63,916 nt of DNA, from NCBI GenBank assembly GCA_905221605.1, contig CAJNDS010000650.1:35001-98916 (forward strand). The letters run 5' to 3'. The translations under genes and the position numbers were made by a program. Origin of the DNA: Symbiodinium natans. Lineage: Eukaryota; Sar; Dinophyceae; Suessiales; Symbiodiniaceae. Below are positions 55,801 through 63,916 of the stretch, piece by piece. Within the stretch, counting starts at the first letter, position 1; every line of letters starts with the position of its first letter. The notes beneath the pieces are model-generated. The model was not told where the DNA came from and did no database searches. It worked only from the letters and a program-made list of their open reading frames with translations.

Positions 55801-58800
55801 ATTCCCCTTATACGAACAGTCCTGGATAAGGATTGCAATAGAGGGTACTATAATCCCTTTCAGGAGTATTAGTATGAGGGGGAACATCCCAATCTAAGCC
55901 CCTTGAACTTCCAAACGCCTTCAAGGTTTGGGATCTCCGGGGTTTCCAGGAAGCCAACCATGACAGGCGTGTGGCAGCGGGGGTCACTGTGAGTACTTGT
56001 GTGGTCCAGCGCAGCCGAGAGGGTTTAGCATGTAGGTCTTATGGGAGTTTGGGGCTCTGCCTATTTTGCGAGGAGTATGAGGCCAAGTTTCCGGATTTGG
56101 GCACTGCGGTGGTGGGCACAGGCCCGGCAGACGCCATCGAGAATCTGGACATGCACAGCCCTAACCCGTGAACCCCTTGAAGCCAACCCTATGGGTCCTC
56201 TACAAGAAAGCCCCGAAGTCCTAGGGCCAATGCAGGGTTTAGGGTTGGCAAGCGCAGGCTTGGACCAGCCATGATACCTTGAGGAGCAAGGTCCTAGGGC
56301 TGGGGCCAAGGCCCGCACAAAACCCTGAGGCCTCAAAGCCTGGGTGGGCCAGTGGTACCCTTTTGCTCTCTCTCTCTCTCTCTTTTTTAGTTCAAGGTTC
56401 ATAACCCAATCCCAACAAGGGTACCCTTATTGGGACATGGTTACTGGGCTACTTAGAAGCCCCTAAACCCTAAACCTTAACCCTAAACCCTAAACCCTAA
56501 ACCCCAAACCCTAAACCCCAAACCCAAAACCCCAAACCCTAAACCCCAAACCCTAAACCCTAAACCCTAAAACCTGGCGCCTTGTTCCCCAAACCGAGGA
56601 AGTACGAGGGCCTGGCCAAAAGTCTCGGCCTTCAGCGCACCGTCTTCCTGGGACCGAAAGGTCGGGTATGTAGGGTTTAGGGTGTAGGGTGTAGGGTGCA
56701 GGGTGCAGGGTGTAGGGTGTAGGGTGTAGGGTGTGGGGTTTAGGGTTTAGGGTTTAGGGTTTAGGCTTTAGGGTTTAGGTTTAGGGTTTAGGGTTTAGGG
56801 TTTAGAGTTTAGGGGTTCGGGGTTTAGGGTTGAGGGGGGGGCAGCTTTTGGGCCTGAAGATCCCGAAAAGCCTGCTTTTCCACAAGCCCCGGCGCGATCA
56901 TGCGCGATCGGGCCAAAAATCACCAGGAGCCAGGACTCTGAGATCCCAACACTCAAGCCTTCATTCTGGCGTAGATTTGGGAGGTTCCCCCTTATGCTAA
57001 CAGTCCCTAGTAGGGATTATGGGGGGGGTACTAGAATCCCTGCTAAGGACTGAATCAGTATAAGGGGGAACATCCCAAGTATAGATTCTAGATGCAGAGG
57101 TGAAAGGTTCTAGATGTCAAGGGGCCGGAAGCATCTGCAGAGTTGCCCTTGAAAACCCAAGCATGAGGTCAACGCGGTCTACGTCTTTCCGGTTTAAGCA
57201 GAGTCCCTCCTGGGCCCCCTGCTAAGACCTAAGCCCTGAACCGCTTTTTTTTTTTTTTAAATTCTAAACCTTAAGCCCGAAGCCTCTACACCCTTTGGCC
57301 GCCATTGGGCTCGGGATATTAAAGACTTGCAGAGAACAAAAGGCCCTAAAACCCTAAAATCCCAAACCCGATCCACAAAACCCTAAACCCTAAAATCATA
57401 AAACCCTAAACCGCAAAACACGACCCTTCAGGCCAGGATGTGCTAGCGCAACTCTTCTCGATGTCGGAGGTCGGCATGTTCCCGTCCTACAAGGAGCTTC
57501 TCTTGCTGGTTCTCAGGGTTTAGGGTTGAGGGTTTAGGGTTCAGGGTTGCATTTTCATCAGCATGTATCTCAGGGTTAATAAAGGGGGGGGGGAGAATTT
57601 CCAAAACCCGAAGCCCCCAAGACCCGAAGACCCCGAACCCGGAGCGCCAAGACCCTTGACCCTAAACCCTATAAACCCTAAACTCCAAAAGCCCTAGGAC
57701 CCTTAGACCCTCAACCCAAAACCTAAACCCTATAAATCCTACCAAAAACCCTAAGCCCTACAACCCCTAAACCCTAAGCCCTAAGCCCTAAACCAAGACC
57801 CCAAGACGCTCCTCTCCAGGAGCCCTTTGGCATGGTCTTCATCGAGTGCATGGCCTGCGGCTGCCCAACCGTCGGCGCCAACAGCGGGGGGCCCACGGAG
57901 CCTTGGGGAGTTTAGGGTTTAGGGTTAGGGTTTAGGGTTTAGAGTTTAGGGTTTAGGGTTTAGGGTTTAGGAGTTTAGGGTTTAGGGTTTAGGGGCACTG
58001 GAGCCAGCGATGTTGGCCTCCCGAGTTTCGGGTTTAGGGTTTATGTAGTACATATATAAATCTGCGGGTTTACGATGATAAGGGACCCCGAAAATAGATC
58101 CCCGAACAGTAGGATCCCCTTATAATACGGACCCCAATAAGGTACCCCCAATTTCGGAACCCCCCCATGCATAATATATATATATATATATATATGTAAT
58201 ATATATATATATATATATATTACATTATATATATATATACACATACATACATGCATACATACATACATACATACATACATATGCTTGTAGGGTCAGGGTT
58301 GGGTCAAGTTGGGTCTGCCCTCGACCCGAGCAAGCCGAGGAGTTCGTGAAGCCGGAGCAGGGCGTCCTAGTCGAGGAGGAGGACGACTGGAGGCCACGGA
58401 TCCGAAGGGTTTAGGGTTTCGGGTTTAGGGTTTCGGGTTTCGGGTTTAGGGTTTGGGGTTTGGGGTTTATGGTTTCGGGTTTAGGGTTTTAGGAGACCCG
58501 AAGCCTTTGCCTAAGGTTTTGGAGCTTCAGAGTTTCGGGCTTATCAGGGATAAAAGACATCGGTGTCGGCTGTCTGTGTTTAGATCTTTGGAGTTGCATG
58601 TACCTGCACCCCCCAACTACCCTTTAATAGAGGGGACTTTTGTACCCTACCATGATGCTTAAAGGGTGGTTGGTTGCACAATGAGGGCTCCCCAGCACCC
58701 ACCCGAAGTTCAGCACGGGTTTCGGGTGGCATTCGGGCTTAGGGTTTAGGGTTTGGGGTTTGGGGTTTAGGGTTTAGGGTTTAGGGTTTAGGGCTTAGAA

Positions 58801-59401
58801 ACGGGTCTTGGGCTTGGGGTCTAGGTTTCCCTGGGAGCCTGGGGCAGGTCTGAGGAGGGCGCCAGGAGACTCGGGTCCAAGGTGGCCGCGCAGGTCGGGC
58901 CTGGGAAGAGGGGGACTTCGGGTCTGAGGGCTTCACGGTTGAGCCGAAGCCCTCAACCCGAAACCTGTTTGGGCTTGGGTTTAGGGTTTAGGGTTTAGGG
59001 TTTGGGGTTTGGGGTTTGGGGTTTAGAGTTTAGGGTTTAGGGTTTAGGGGTTGATGTTTTTTCTGGTGAAGCCTGTGCAGGGTTTGGAGCTCAAGTTTGT
59101 CTTGGTGAGAGCTTGGGTTTTGGGCTGTTGCTGCGGGTTTAGCAGGGTTCAGGTGCTAGGGTTAACGAAAGGTCTATGAATCTATAGGGTGTCTAAGGTC
59201 CCCAGCTCCCAAACTAGCACTAAGGAAGTGAACATAGGTACGATTACATGTCCCTAAGTCGAGGCTTGGAAGGTTAACCTAGGGTTTCGGTATACCAGCA
59301 CCCCCCAACTACTCTTCAACCAGAATGGTAGGGTACATGTGTCCGGGTGCAGGTAGGTGGGCCTCTACTAGGTCTAAACCCTAAACCCTAAACCCTAAAC
59401 C

Positions 59402-59433
<32 letters not shown>

Positions 59434-59435
59434 AC

Positions 59436-59488
<53 letters not shown>

Positions 59489-61022
59489 ACCCTAAATCCT
59501 AAATCCTAAATCCTAAACCCTAAGCCCTAAACCCTAAAAACCCCAATCCTTTGCCGTTTGCAGGATTTAGGTCCGTTTGCAGGATTTAGGTCTTATAGGG
59601 TTTAGTAAGGTGGGGATCTTAAGGTAGTTACATGGGCCCTTAATATGGGTCCTTAAAAGGGGACCCCCCCCCCCCCCCCCTTGTATACCATCTATATACC
59701 CTATGCAACCCAAGGGCCCATACATCAGAACCCGTTAAACGAGGGTAAGGACCAAATTTGAGGGCCCATGAAACTACCCTTAGACGGGATATCAAACATG
59801 GTGGGGGCTTGGTGCAAGTTTCCGAAGACCGGCTGCCCTGTAAAAGTCGGCAGGTCACCAAGGCTATCGAGGAGGACCCTTGGCACAGGGCTTAGGGTTT
59901 TTAGGGCTTTAGGGTTTAGGGGGTTAGGATTTCAGGCAGTGTTGCCCTCAACCCTCAGCCCCAAACTCGGGCCGAGTCCCGAAAGGGGGAGTAAAAGCGC
60001 CGAGAATGGCCCCTAGAATCGGCGGCGCGCTTCCGTCTCCGTGCCCACCTCTTATCACCTCCCTGGTGTCTCTGCAGCCTAGACCCTTGCTTGGGGAGAA
60101 ACCCGCATCAAGCGCTGAAATGGTTGAGTCTGGCGGTTGAGATCAGGATCTGGGAGTTTGAGGGAAGTCTGTGAAACTGGAGTTCAGCCCCAATCTCCTG
60201 CCCCCAACCTCAACCCCCTTCCTCAGCCTTCTCCCCCCTCACGTTTTAGTGTGATTGGAGTGGCCAAGCGATGGGAAGCCCAGTTGACGAAACTGCATCC
60301 GATATTCTACTATTGGCTTAAGAACCCACAAAAAAACAAAGAATAGATTCTTCCTTATAAGGGCAATATAGGGATGTTTTTTTTTTTAGGGGTTCTTAAG
60401 CAAATCGTAGCACTCCAGCGAACCCTGAAAAGGACTGGAAGAAGACCAAGGGCCCCGGCTGCGTAGAGTTCGTCGCCAAGAACTTCTCCACGGTGGCGCA
60501 GGCTCGTGGGGTCTAAGCCCCTCCAGCCGAAGGGCATCCCTAAACCCAAACCCTAAGCCCTAACCCTCAACCCTAAACCACCCTAAGCCCTAGGCCCTAG
60601 GTCCCAAGCCCTAAGCCCCAAGCCCTAAGCCCTCTCAGGGTTTGCGGTGCTTGGGTGCTTGGGGATGGAGTAGGTTTGGGCTTCCCCGCGGGGGCGAAGG
60701 ACTGCCCTCAAAGGTGCGAAAGCAGCCAATCCCCCAATGACTACCCTTTTTTGCCAGTATGGTTGCAATATGGTTACCGGGCTACCAAGTAGCCTTTAGG
60801 GCAAACCCCCTCCGTGCTATGGAGCCCCGTTCTTCCTAGGCTGTCACTTGCAAGGTCCAGTCTAGCCTGTGAGTGGCAGCAGACGGCACCCGAGATGGCC
60901 AGACGGGGAGTTTCGGTCGCTGGGAGGTTGCCGGAAGGGTTCAAGGTTGCAGGGGCAGCGCACCCCGAATTCGTCAGGTGGAGGGCATGCTGGCCAACAT
61001 GAAGGAGTGGTCGAAGGAGTGA
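49891..61022 (+). CDS. GT-B glycosyltransferase (GT4-like), tandem copy 2
   Basis: Twenty-three exons, 1345 nt, stay in frame to TGA: 49891-49936, 50629-50690, 51128-51168, 51369-51417, 52362-52406, 53224-53251, 53598-53657, 53871-53956, 54124-54196, 54360-54467, 54665-54747, 54866-54929, 55204-55236, 55672-55734, 56073-56147, 56603-56660, 57432-57493, 57820-57899, 57993-58008, 58340-58392, 58848-58893, 60433-60501, 60978-61022. Motifs parallel copy 1: FQIGTNNWQRQ, FDFLISHHAFTNAMTAAQIV, RIGVNQK, VTFVGKFADWKRLDAVLYAA, DLGTAVVGTGP, EPFGMVFIECMACGCPTVGA, then the C-terminal MLANMKEWSKE. Intron donors: 10 GA, 9 GC, 3 GT; all end AG. A 5' exon is missing because the first base completes a codon. 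TCGAAG just before the stop is followed by GA, so an alternative splice into the exons at 61.9 kb is conceivable. Confidence 0.9.
50709..50800. mobile_element. Foldback element family A, copy 6
   Basis: Left arm TTTGGGATGTCCTTATACTA; right inner arm TAGCAAGGACTGCTAGTATA; outer right arm lost. Lies just inside intron 50691-51127 of glycosyltransferase copy 2. Confidence 0.7.
51717..51843. mobile_element. Foldback element family E
   Basis: Terminal arms TCATGGGTTCCCCTGCTACT and AGGGGAGCCCATGA, inner arms CCTTAAGCAGG and similar. Single copy in the window; in intron 51418-52361. Confidence 0.7.
51990..52098. mobile_element. Foldback element family C, copy 2
   Basis: Right end GGTTATACTGGGCTACTAAG is clear; internal GTAACCAACC and GGGTGCCCTTTTC match copies 3 and 4. 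In intron 51418-52361. Confidence 0.6.
52425..52510. mobile_element. Dispersed repeat with TATGGTCCCT, several copies
   Basis: Shared words TACTCCCTTATGGTCCCTAC, ACTATGCTATAACATCCCCC and a distal CAAGGCCCCCTACGTTA. Related stretches: 5018-5056, 22827-22960, 35655-35760 and 45206-45295 in the same orientation, 165-250 and 37425-37530 reversed. Borders are uncertain and divergence is high. Confidence 0.55.
52565..52831 (-). repeat. CCCTAAA, CCCAAAA and CCCATAAA octamer array
   Basis: Mixed words to 52688, then about 18 perfect AAACCCAT octamers. It directly precedes the fourth copy of the 113-bp element. Confidence 0.95.
52873..52985 (+). mobile_element. Dispersed 113-bp element, copy 4
   Basis: Lies inside the larger intron 52407-53223 of glycosyltransferase copy 2, right after an array of 8-bp repeats. 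Here the terminal AAG is not the acceptor used, so the element is nested in intron sequence. Confidence 0.75.
53716..53832 (-). repeat. CCCTAAA array
   Basis: About 16 units in intron 53658-53870 of glycosyltransferase copy 2. Confidence 0.95.
54783..54865. mobile_element. Foldback element family C, copy 3 (supplies an acceptor)
   Basis: Contains GGTTCAAGGTTCCCTTGCAA and ends TTCTGGGCTACCAAG, whose final AG is the 3' splice site of intron 54748-54865. The 5' side of the intron is a short TTTAGGG tract. Confidence 0.75.
55797..55892. mobile_element. Foldback element family A, copy 7
   Basis: Left ATTCCCCTTATACGAACAGT, right AGTATGAGGGGGAACATCCC. Lies in intron 55735-56072 of glycosyltransferase copy 2. 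Confidence 0.75.
56344..56455. mobile_element. Foldback element family C, copy 4
   Basis: Most complete copy: GGGCCAGTGGTACCCTTTTG, a CT run, CAACAAGGGTACCCTTATTG, ending GGTTACTGGGCTACTTAG. In intron 56148-56602. Confidence 0.75.
56977..57078. mobile_element. Foldback element family A, copy 8
   Basis: Both arms present (TTGGGAGGTTCCCCCTTATG and AGTATAAGGGGGAACATCCC), poly-G loop. Lies in intron 56661-57431 of glycosyltransferase copy 2. Confidence 0.85.
57820..57899 (+). CDS. Catalytic-motif exon of glycosyltransferase copy 2
   Basis: Encodes EPFGMVFIECMACGCPTVGA followed by NSGGPTE. The two Glu of E-x7-E (EPFGMVFIE) contact the donor sugar and nucleotide in GT4 enzymes. The exon opens after CTCTCCAG and closes at a GC donor (GCCTTGG) that starts the telomere-repeat intron. 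Confidence 0.9.
57900..57992 (+). other. Intron built almost only from TTTAGGG heptamers
   Basis: After GCCTTGGGGAG the remaining 82 bases are TTTAGGG units with three one-base variants; the acceptor is the TTTAG of the last unit. Removing 57900-57992 joins ACGGA to GGGCACTGGAGCC and restores the frame (TE/GTGAS). Copy 1 has no intron at this place. Confidence 0.8.
58165..58282. repeat. TA and ACAT microsatellite
   Basis: Two palindromic TA blocks separated by TGTAATATAT, then ACAT tetramers. In intron 58009-58339. Confidence 0.9.
58598..58672. mobile_element. Foldback element family D, copy 1
   Basis: Shared words CACCCCCCAACTACCCTTTA and GTACCCTACCATGATG; right arm GGGTGGTTGGTTGC. In intron 58393-58847. 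Confidence 0.6.
59298..59362. mobile_element. Foldback element family D, copy 2
   Basis: AGCACCCCCCAACTACTCTT, then ATGGTAGGGTACATGTG and GGGTGCAGGTAGGT. Shorter than the other copies. In intron 58894-60432. Confidence 0.55.
59370..59540 (-). repeat. CCCTAAA then CCCTCAA array
   Basis: Four heptamers, about 14 CCCTCAA units, then CCCTAAAT and back to CCCTAAA. Confidence 0.9.
60306..60410. mobile_element. Foldback element family B, copy 4
   Basis: Left TCTACTATTGGCTTAAGAAC, right GGTTCTTAAGCAAATCGTAG. Lies 22 bp upstream of exon 60433-60501, near the acceptor end of intron 58894-60432. Confidence 0.85.
60740..60790. mobile_element. Foldback element family C, copy 5 (right half)
   Basis: Only the right half, GTTGCAATATGGTTACCGGG then CTACCAAGTAG. 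In intron 60502-60977. Confidence 0.55.
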
Positions 61023-61899
61023 TGGAGGTGATACGTTGAAAGGCAGCGGCCGCGGCCGAAAAAAAAACACAAAGCTCCTAACGGAGTTACACGACTTCAG
61101 TTTCATATCTAGGTCGTGTTTTTCGCTAGCACCGCTGCAGTGGATCTGCAGTGTGTGCTTGATCACTTCACGAGCGGCAAAGGTGCTCAAAACGGAGCCT
61201 CCCCCTGCATGGTATGATTCAACAGTAGCTGGGAACGTAGAATCGTTGTGTAGCTCTTGGTACACCATTCAAGCATGTTGCTGGCATAGGACGTCAGGGG
61301 CGTGCGGGGGCTCAGTCAGTTCCAAGAATTGTTGAGTTCCATTGGTATTCAGCAGTAGTCACGTAGCATCATGCCGATTATCTACATAGCCACGGGCCCC
61401 GGAGATCACGAAGCCTGCATGCCGCCACTTCGGGCTCAAACAGTCGCGATTGTCCTCCATCCAAGTCGGTGTCTCGAGGCCCCGGGCATTCCAGTGTGGC
61501 GTCGACCCAATGCAGCGTTGCTTTGTCACAGTGGGGTAACATTTTAGATGTTTGAGGGCACTTCAACTCTAAGGAACAGCAACTTAAAACCTTTAATCCT
61601 ATCCCGACCATGAACTAGGTTGGGTCTTCCTCGTCACGTTTGCGCTGCCCCTGGTGAAGGGGCAGTGCCAGGACTCGGAGAGCTGTGCCTTGATTTCCCC
61701 TTGGCTCTTTGCTTACTTTGCTCCCTTGCGGCCGTCTGGTTCCGTGAGCGGCTTTAAGGGGTGTACACTGCCTGCACCCCCACAACCACCCTTGAATGAA
61801 GGGAACTTTTTGACCCTACCATCATGGGTAGTTGGGGGCTGCACACCCTAAACTCTAAACCCTAAACCCTAAACCCCAAAAGAGAGCCGAGGTGCCGAG
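61023..61899. other. Non-repetitive spacer after glycosyltransferase copy 2
   Basis: Holds almost no telomere repeats until 61845-61876, one foldback element of family D (61762-61850), and no convincing exon. It may include the 3' UTR of copy 2 and the promoter region of the next gene. A - strand open frame (60774-61268) overlaps the last exon antisense and was not accepted. Confidence 0.4.
61762..61850. mobile_element. Foldback element family D, copy 3
   Basis: Full arms: GTGTACACTGCCTGCACCCC on the left; GTTGGGGGCTGCACACC on the right; interior TTTTTGACCCTACCATCATG. Confidence 0.7.
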
Positions 61900-63703
61900 G
61901 ACGCCTCGTTGCTCCAGCGCCTCCGCGAGACGCACGCGCTGTCGGAGGGCCTGAACAGCAGCTTACACGACCAGATCCTGAAGGACTTCGGAAGTGCCCG
62001 GCTCATGGCCACCAAGCAGACCCTTGGCTTTGCCCAAACAGAGCCTTGTGGTGTTACCGGCCGTTTTCTTTTGTACTTGGCTGGAGGGGCATGGCATTGC
62101 ATGTCTTGATGTCTTGGGTGTTGAAAAGAATTCGGAGGCTTATGTCCAACTCCAACTTCTGGAAGTGCATCACCGACCAAAGCTGCGCGGACAAGCGGCC
62201 CACGATGTGGTTCTCGCTGCTGCACCCCAACGTCCCGCAGAAGCTCCTGGCCAAGAACGGCCCCTTGGGCCTCCTCGCTCGAACGGACACGTGGTGGGAC
62301 CATGTGCCCACAAAAGGGAACTTGGAGTGGAATGACTACTGGACTTGTGGCAACATCGGGCTGAAGAACCCGATGTTCCGCAGCCCGAGCGCGTTTCACG
62401 CTGCAATCCTGGACACGGTGAAGACAGGTGCTGCGCACAAACGCGACTGCGTGGCAGGCAACAAGTGCCCCCCGTTCCACAAGTACAGCTGTGGCGAGAT
62501 TGTTGGAGTTAAGCCCCAGAAGGCGGATGTCGGGCCGAGAAATTTCTGCTTGCTGTTGGGGATGCCTAGCAAGTTTGATCTGGGGCGGGGCTGGATACGT
62601 ACCGACCTTCATCCGCAAATCCCCAGCCTTGTCTTACTTGGGGGGCTTCCAGACCTCGAACGCCCCCTCGCAAAGAGAAACCGTAAACCCTACGCCCTGA
62701 AGCGCAAATCCCCAGGCCCTAATCCCAACTCTACCCTCAACCCTAAATCCTGGACCCTATAGAAGCCCTGACAACAGACGATGCCAAAAGAGCGGGTTTG
62801 GGTGGAGCACATGGAGGTGCGCGCAATCACCGGAAAGCTGGAGCAAGGAGCCCGGGATTGAGATTGGGGGTTCTGGCTTTCTGGCTGAGTAGATAACTCT
62901 TAGGTTTTTTGGAAAGAAAAGCCATACCGAATACGACCTCCAAGGATCGAAACCTTGCAAGCCCCCTCCGCCTTGGGGTTCTAAGCCCAAGCCTCACGTC
63001 CTCCCGCCCCCTCGCCCGCCAGAGGAAATCCGGGCAGGATCAACTTTGACGACCCTCGCATCTACCAGTGGCAGGCTGGGCCTCTCACATAGGAGCCGAC
63101 TTCCATGGCTCAACTCGCACCACCTGGGCATGGGAGGGTGGGCTGCTCTTCATCGTAATCCCCAAGCGCCCTGAGCCTCAGGCCCTAAACTCTAAACTCT
63201 CCACCCTCAACCCAACAGAGAGGCCCTTGTTGGAGCCCCGGCCAGGACGACAGGATGTGGGAAGGTGAGCAGAAGTGGCCGCAGGATCCCTTCGTGGCCG
63301 GCTTCTACGATCCTCAGCAAAAAAAGAAGGCGTTGTGGGACTTTTAGTCTCGCAGGTTTAGGGTTTAGGGTTTAGGGGTTGAGGGTTGAGGGTTGAGGGT
63401 TTAGGGTTTAGGGTTTAGGCTTAGGGTTTAGGGTTGATAGCTTTAGGGTTCAGGGTTCTTCGACACCCCTTCCCAACCTACCGCCCCCCAACACGACAGC
63501 TCAGCGAAGAAAAGCCCTGCCGTTGCTTGGTTGCTCCTTCAAACGTCTCATGTCCCCCGGCGAGAGGGCGAAGTCCTCCGGACCCGGCTTGGGCCGCAAA
63601 CGGACATGCGCCATTCAGTCTTCCAAAACCCTAAAACCCGAATCATGCCTCTTTGACTCAGGACTTCATGGGACAGCGCAAGGGCTTCACACCCAAGGAA
63701 GAG
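61900..63703 (+). CDS. Unrecognised Cys/Trp-rich gene, continues past window
   Basis: Exons join with matching phases: 61900-62042 (ASLLQRLRETHALSEGLNSS, then QILKDFGSARLMATKQTLGF), 62138-62493 (SNSNFWKCITDQSCADKRPT, WFSLLHPNVPQKLLAKNGPL, WNDYWTCGNIGLKNPMFRSP, KRDCVAGNKCPPFHKYSC), 62791-62842 (RVWVEHMEVRAITGKLE), 63023-63074 (GNPGRINFDDPRIYQWQ), 63246-63338 (DDRMWEGEQKWPQDPFVAGF) and 63662-63703 (DFMGQRKGFTPKEE). Donors are GC, GC, GC, GC, GA, GC. If the GA donor at 63339 is not used, the protein stops at TAG 63345-63347. The paired Cys and aromatic residues suggest an extracellular or lumenal fold; I do not recognise the family. Its first exon could also be spliced from glycosyltransferase copy 2. 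Confidence 0.6.
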
Positions 63704-63757
63704 GCCCGCGCGCGTGCGCGCGCGCGTGCGCGCGCGCGCGGGCGCGTGCGCGGGGGC
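63704..63757. repeat. GC/GCGCGT alternating tract
   Basis: Alternating purine-pyrimidine GC-rich tract with Z-DNA potential, immediately after the donor of the last clear exon. Confidence 0.9.
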
Positions 63758-63916
63758 TGAGGGCTGGGCAGCGTTCTGAAGTTCGCCTCCCCTCGTAAGT
63801 ACGCCAACTCAATGTAAATTTGCTTGTCAAAGTTCAAGCAGACCCGCTGCCAGGCCCTCCGAGGGAATGATTTCTTGCTGCTGAACCTTGGCTTGAAAGG
63901 GAGGCAGTTTTTTTTT

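Noticed and set aside
61869-62618. 249-codon minus-strand open frame
   Set aside because: Longest frame in the window but antisense to two + strand exons with phase-matched splice sites; GC-rich codons keep the opposite strand open.
1-63916. A chromosome end
   Set aside because: Telomere-type arrays occur in both orientations throughout and alternate with exons; no terminal, one-way array is present.
1-63916. rRNA or tRNA genes
   Set aside because: No conserved rRNA core words or tRNA T-arm patterns were noticed in reading; a covariance-model scan would settle it.

Overview
The window looks like nuclear DNA of a dinoflagellate (core or syndinian-like alveolate). The case rests on several things read directly from the sequence. 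A 20/22 match to the dinoflagellate spliced leader lies at 6889-6910. Reconstructed genes have tiny exons whose introns start with GC or GA far more often than GT and end in AG. Every convincingly coding segment is on the + strand, as in dinoflagellate one-way gene arrays. TTTAGGG-type telomere repeats (both orientations, many variants) saturate introns and intergenic DNA. The species cannot be named from this.

Layout: 0-14.9 kb holds about 35 short exon-like segments of one or more unrecognised + strand genes, with the SL match inside. 15.7-19.7 kb is a DUF218 (YdcF/SanA-type) protein gene with an N-terminal membrane anchor. 20.4-21.8 kb has three exon-like segments of unknown membership. 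22.4-31.4 kb is a Ser/Thr protein kinase whose subdomains I to XI can be followed exon by exon in one consistent frame. 33.4-34.6 kb is the 3' part of an unrecognised gene. 36.1-46.0 kb and 49.9-61.0 kb are two tandem copies of a GT-B glycosyltransferase (GT4-like, EPFG...E motif); the second can be assembled from 23 exons into 447 codons plus stop with no frame break. 46.3-48.5 kb holds exons ending in a stop that may be an extension of the first copy or another gene. 61.9-63.9 kb is an unrecognised Cys/Trp-rich gene running off the window.

The remarkable feature is the introns. The two glycosyltransferase copies share about 8 intron positions, while about 8 are unique to copy 1 and about 14 to copy 2, so introns have been gained or lost on a large scale after the duplication. 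Several introns coincide with repeats: one 93-bp copy-2-specific intron (57900-57992) is almost pure TTTAGGG; another (14702-14827) is essentially one copy of a 113-bp dispersed element found four times; another (54748-54865) ends exactly at the end of a foldback element. At least eight families of short inverted-repeat (MITE-like) elements are present. I read this as introner-type elements, including telomere-repeat tracts, seeding new introns that use relaxed GC/GA splice donors. All exon borders were inferred by eye from frame, motif and paralogue comparison; no transcript data were available.
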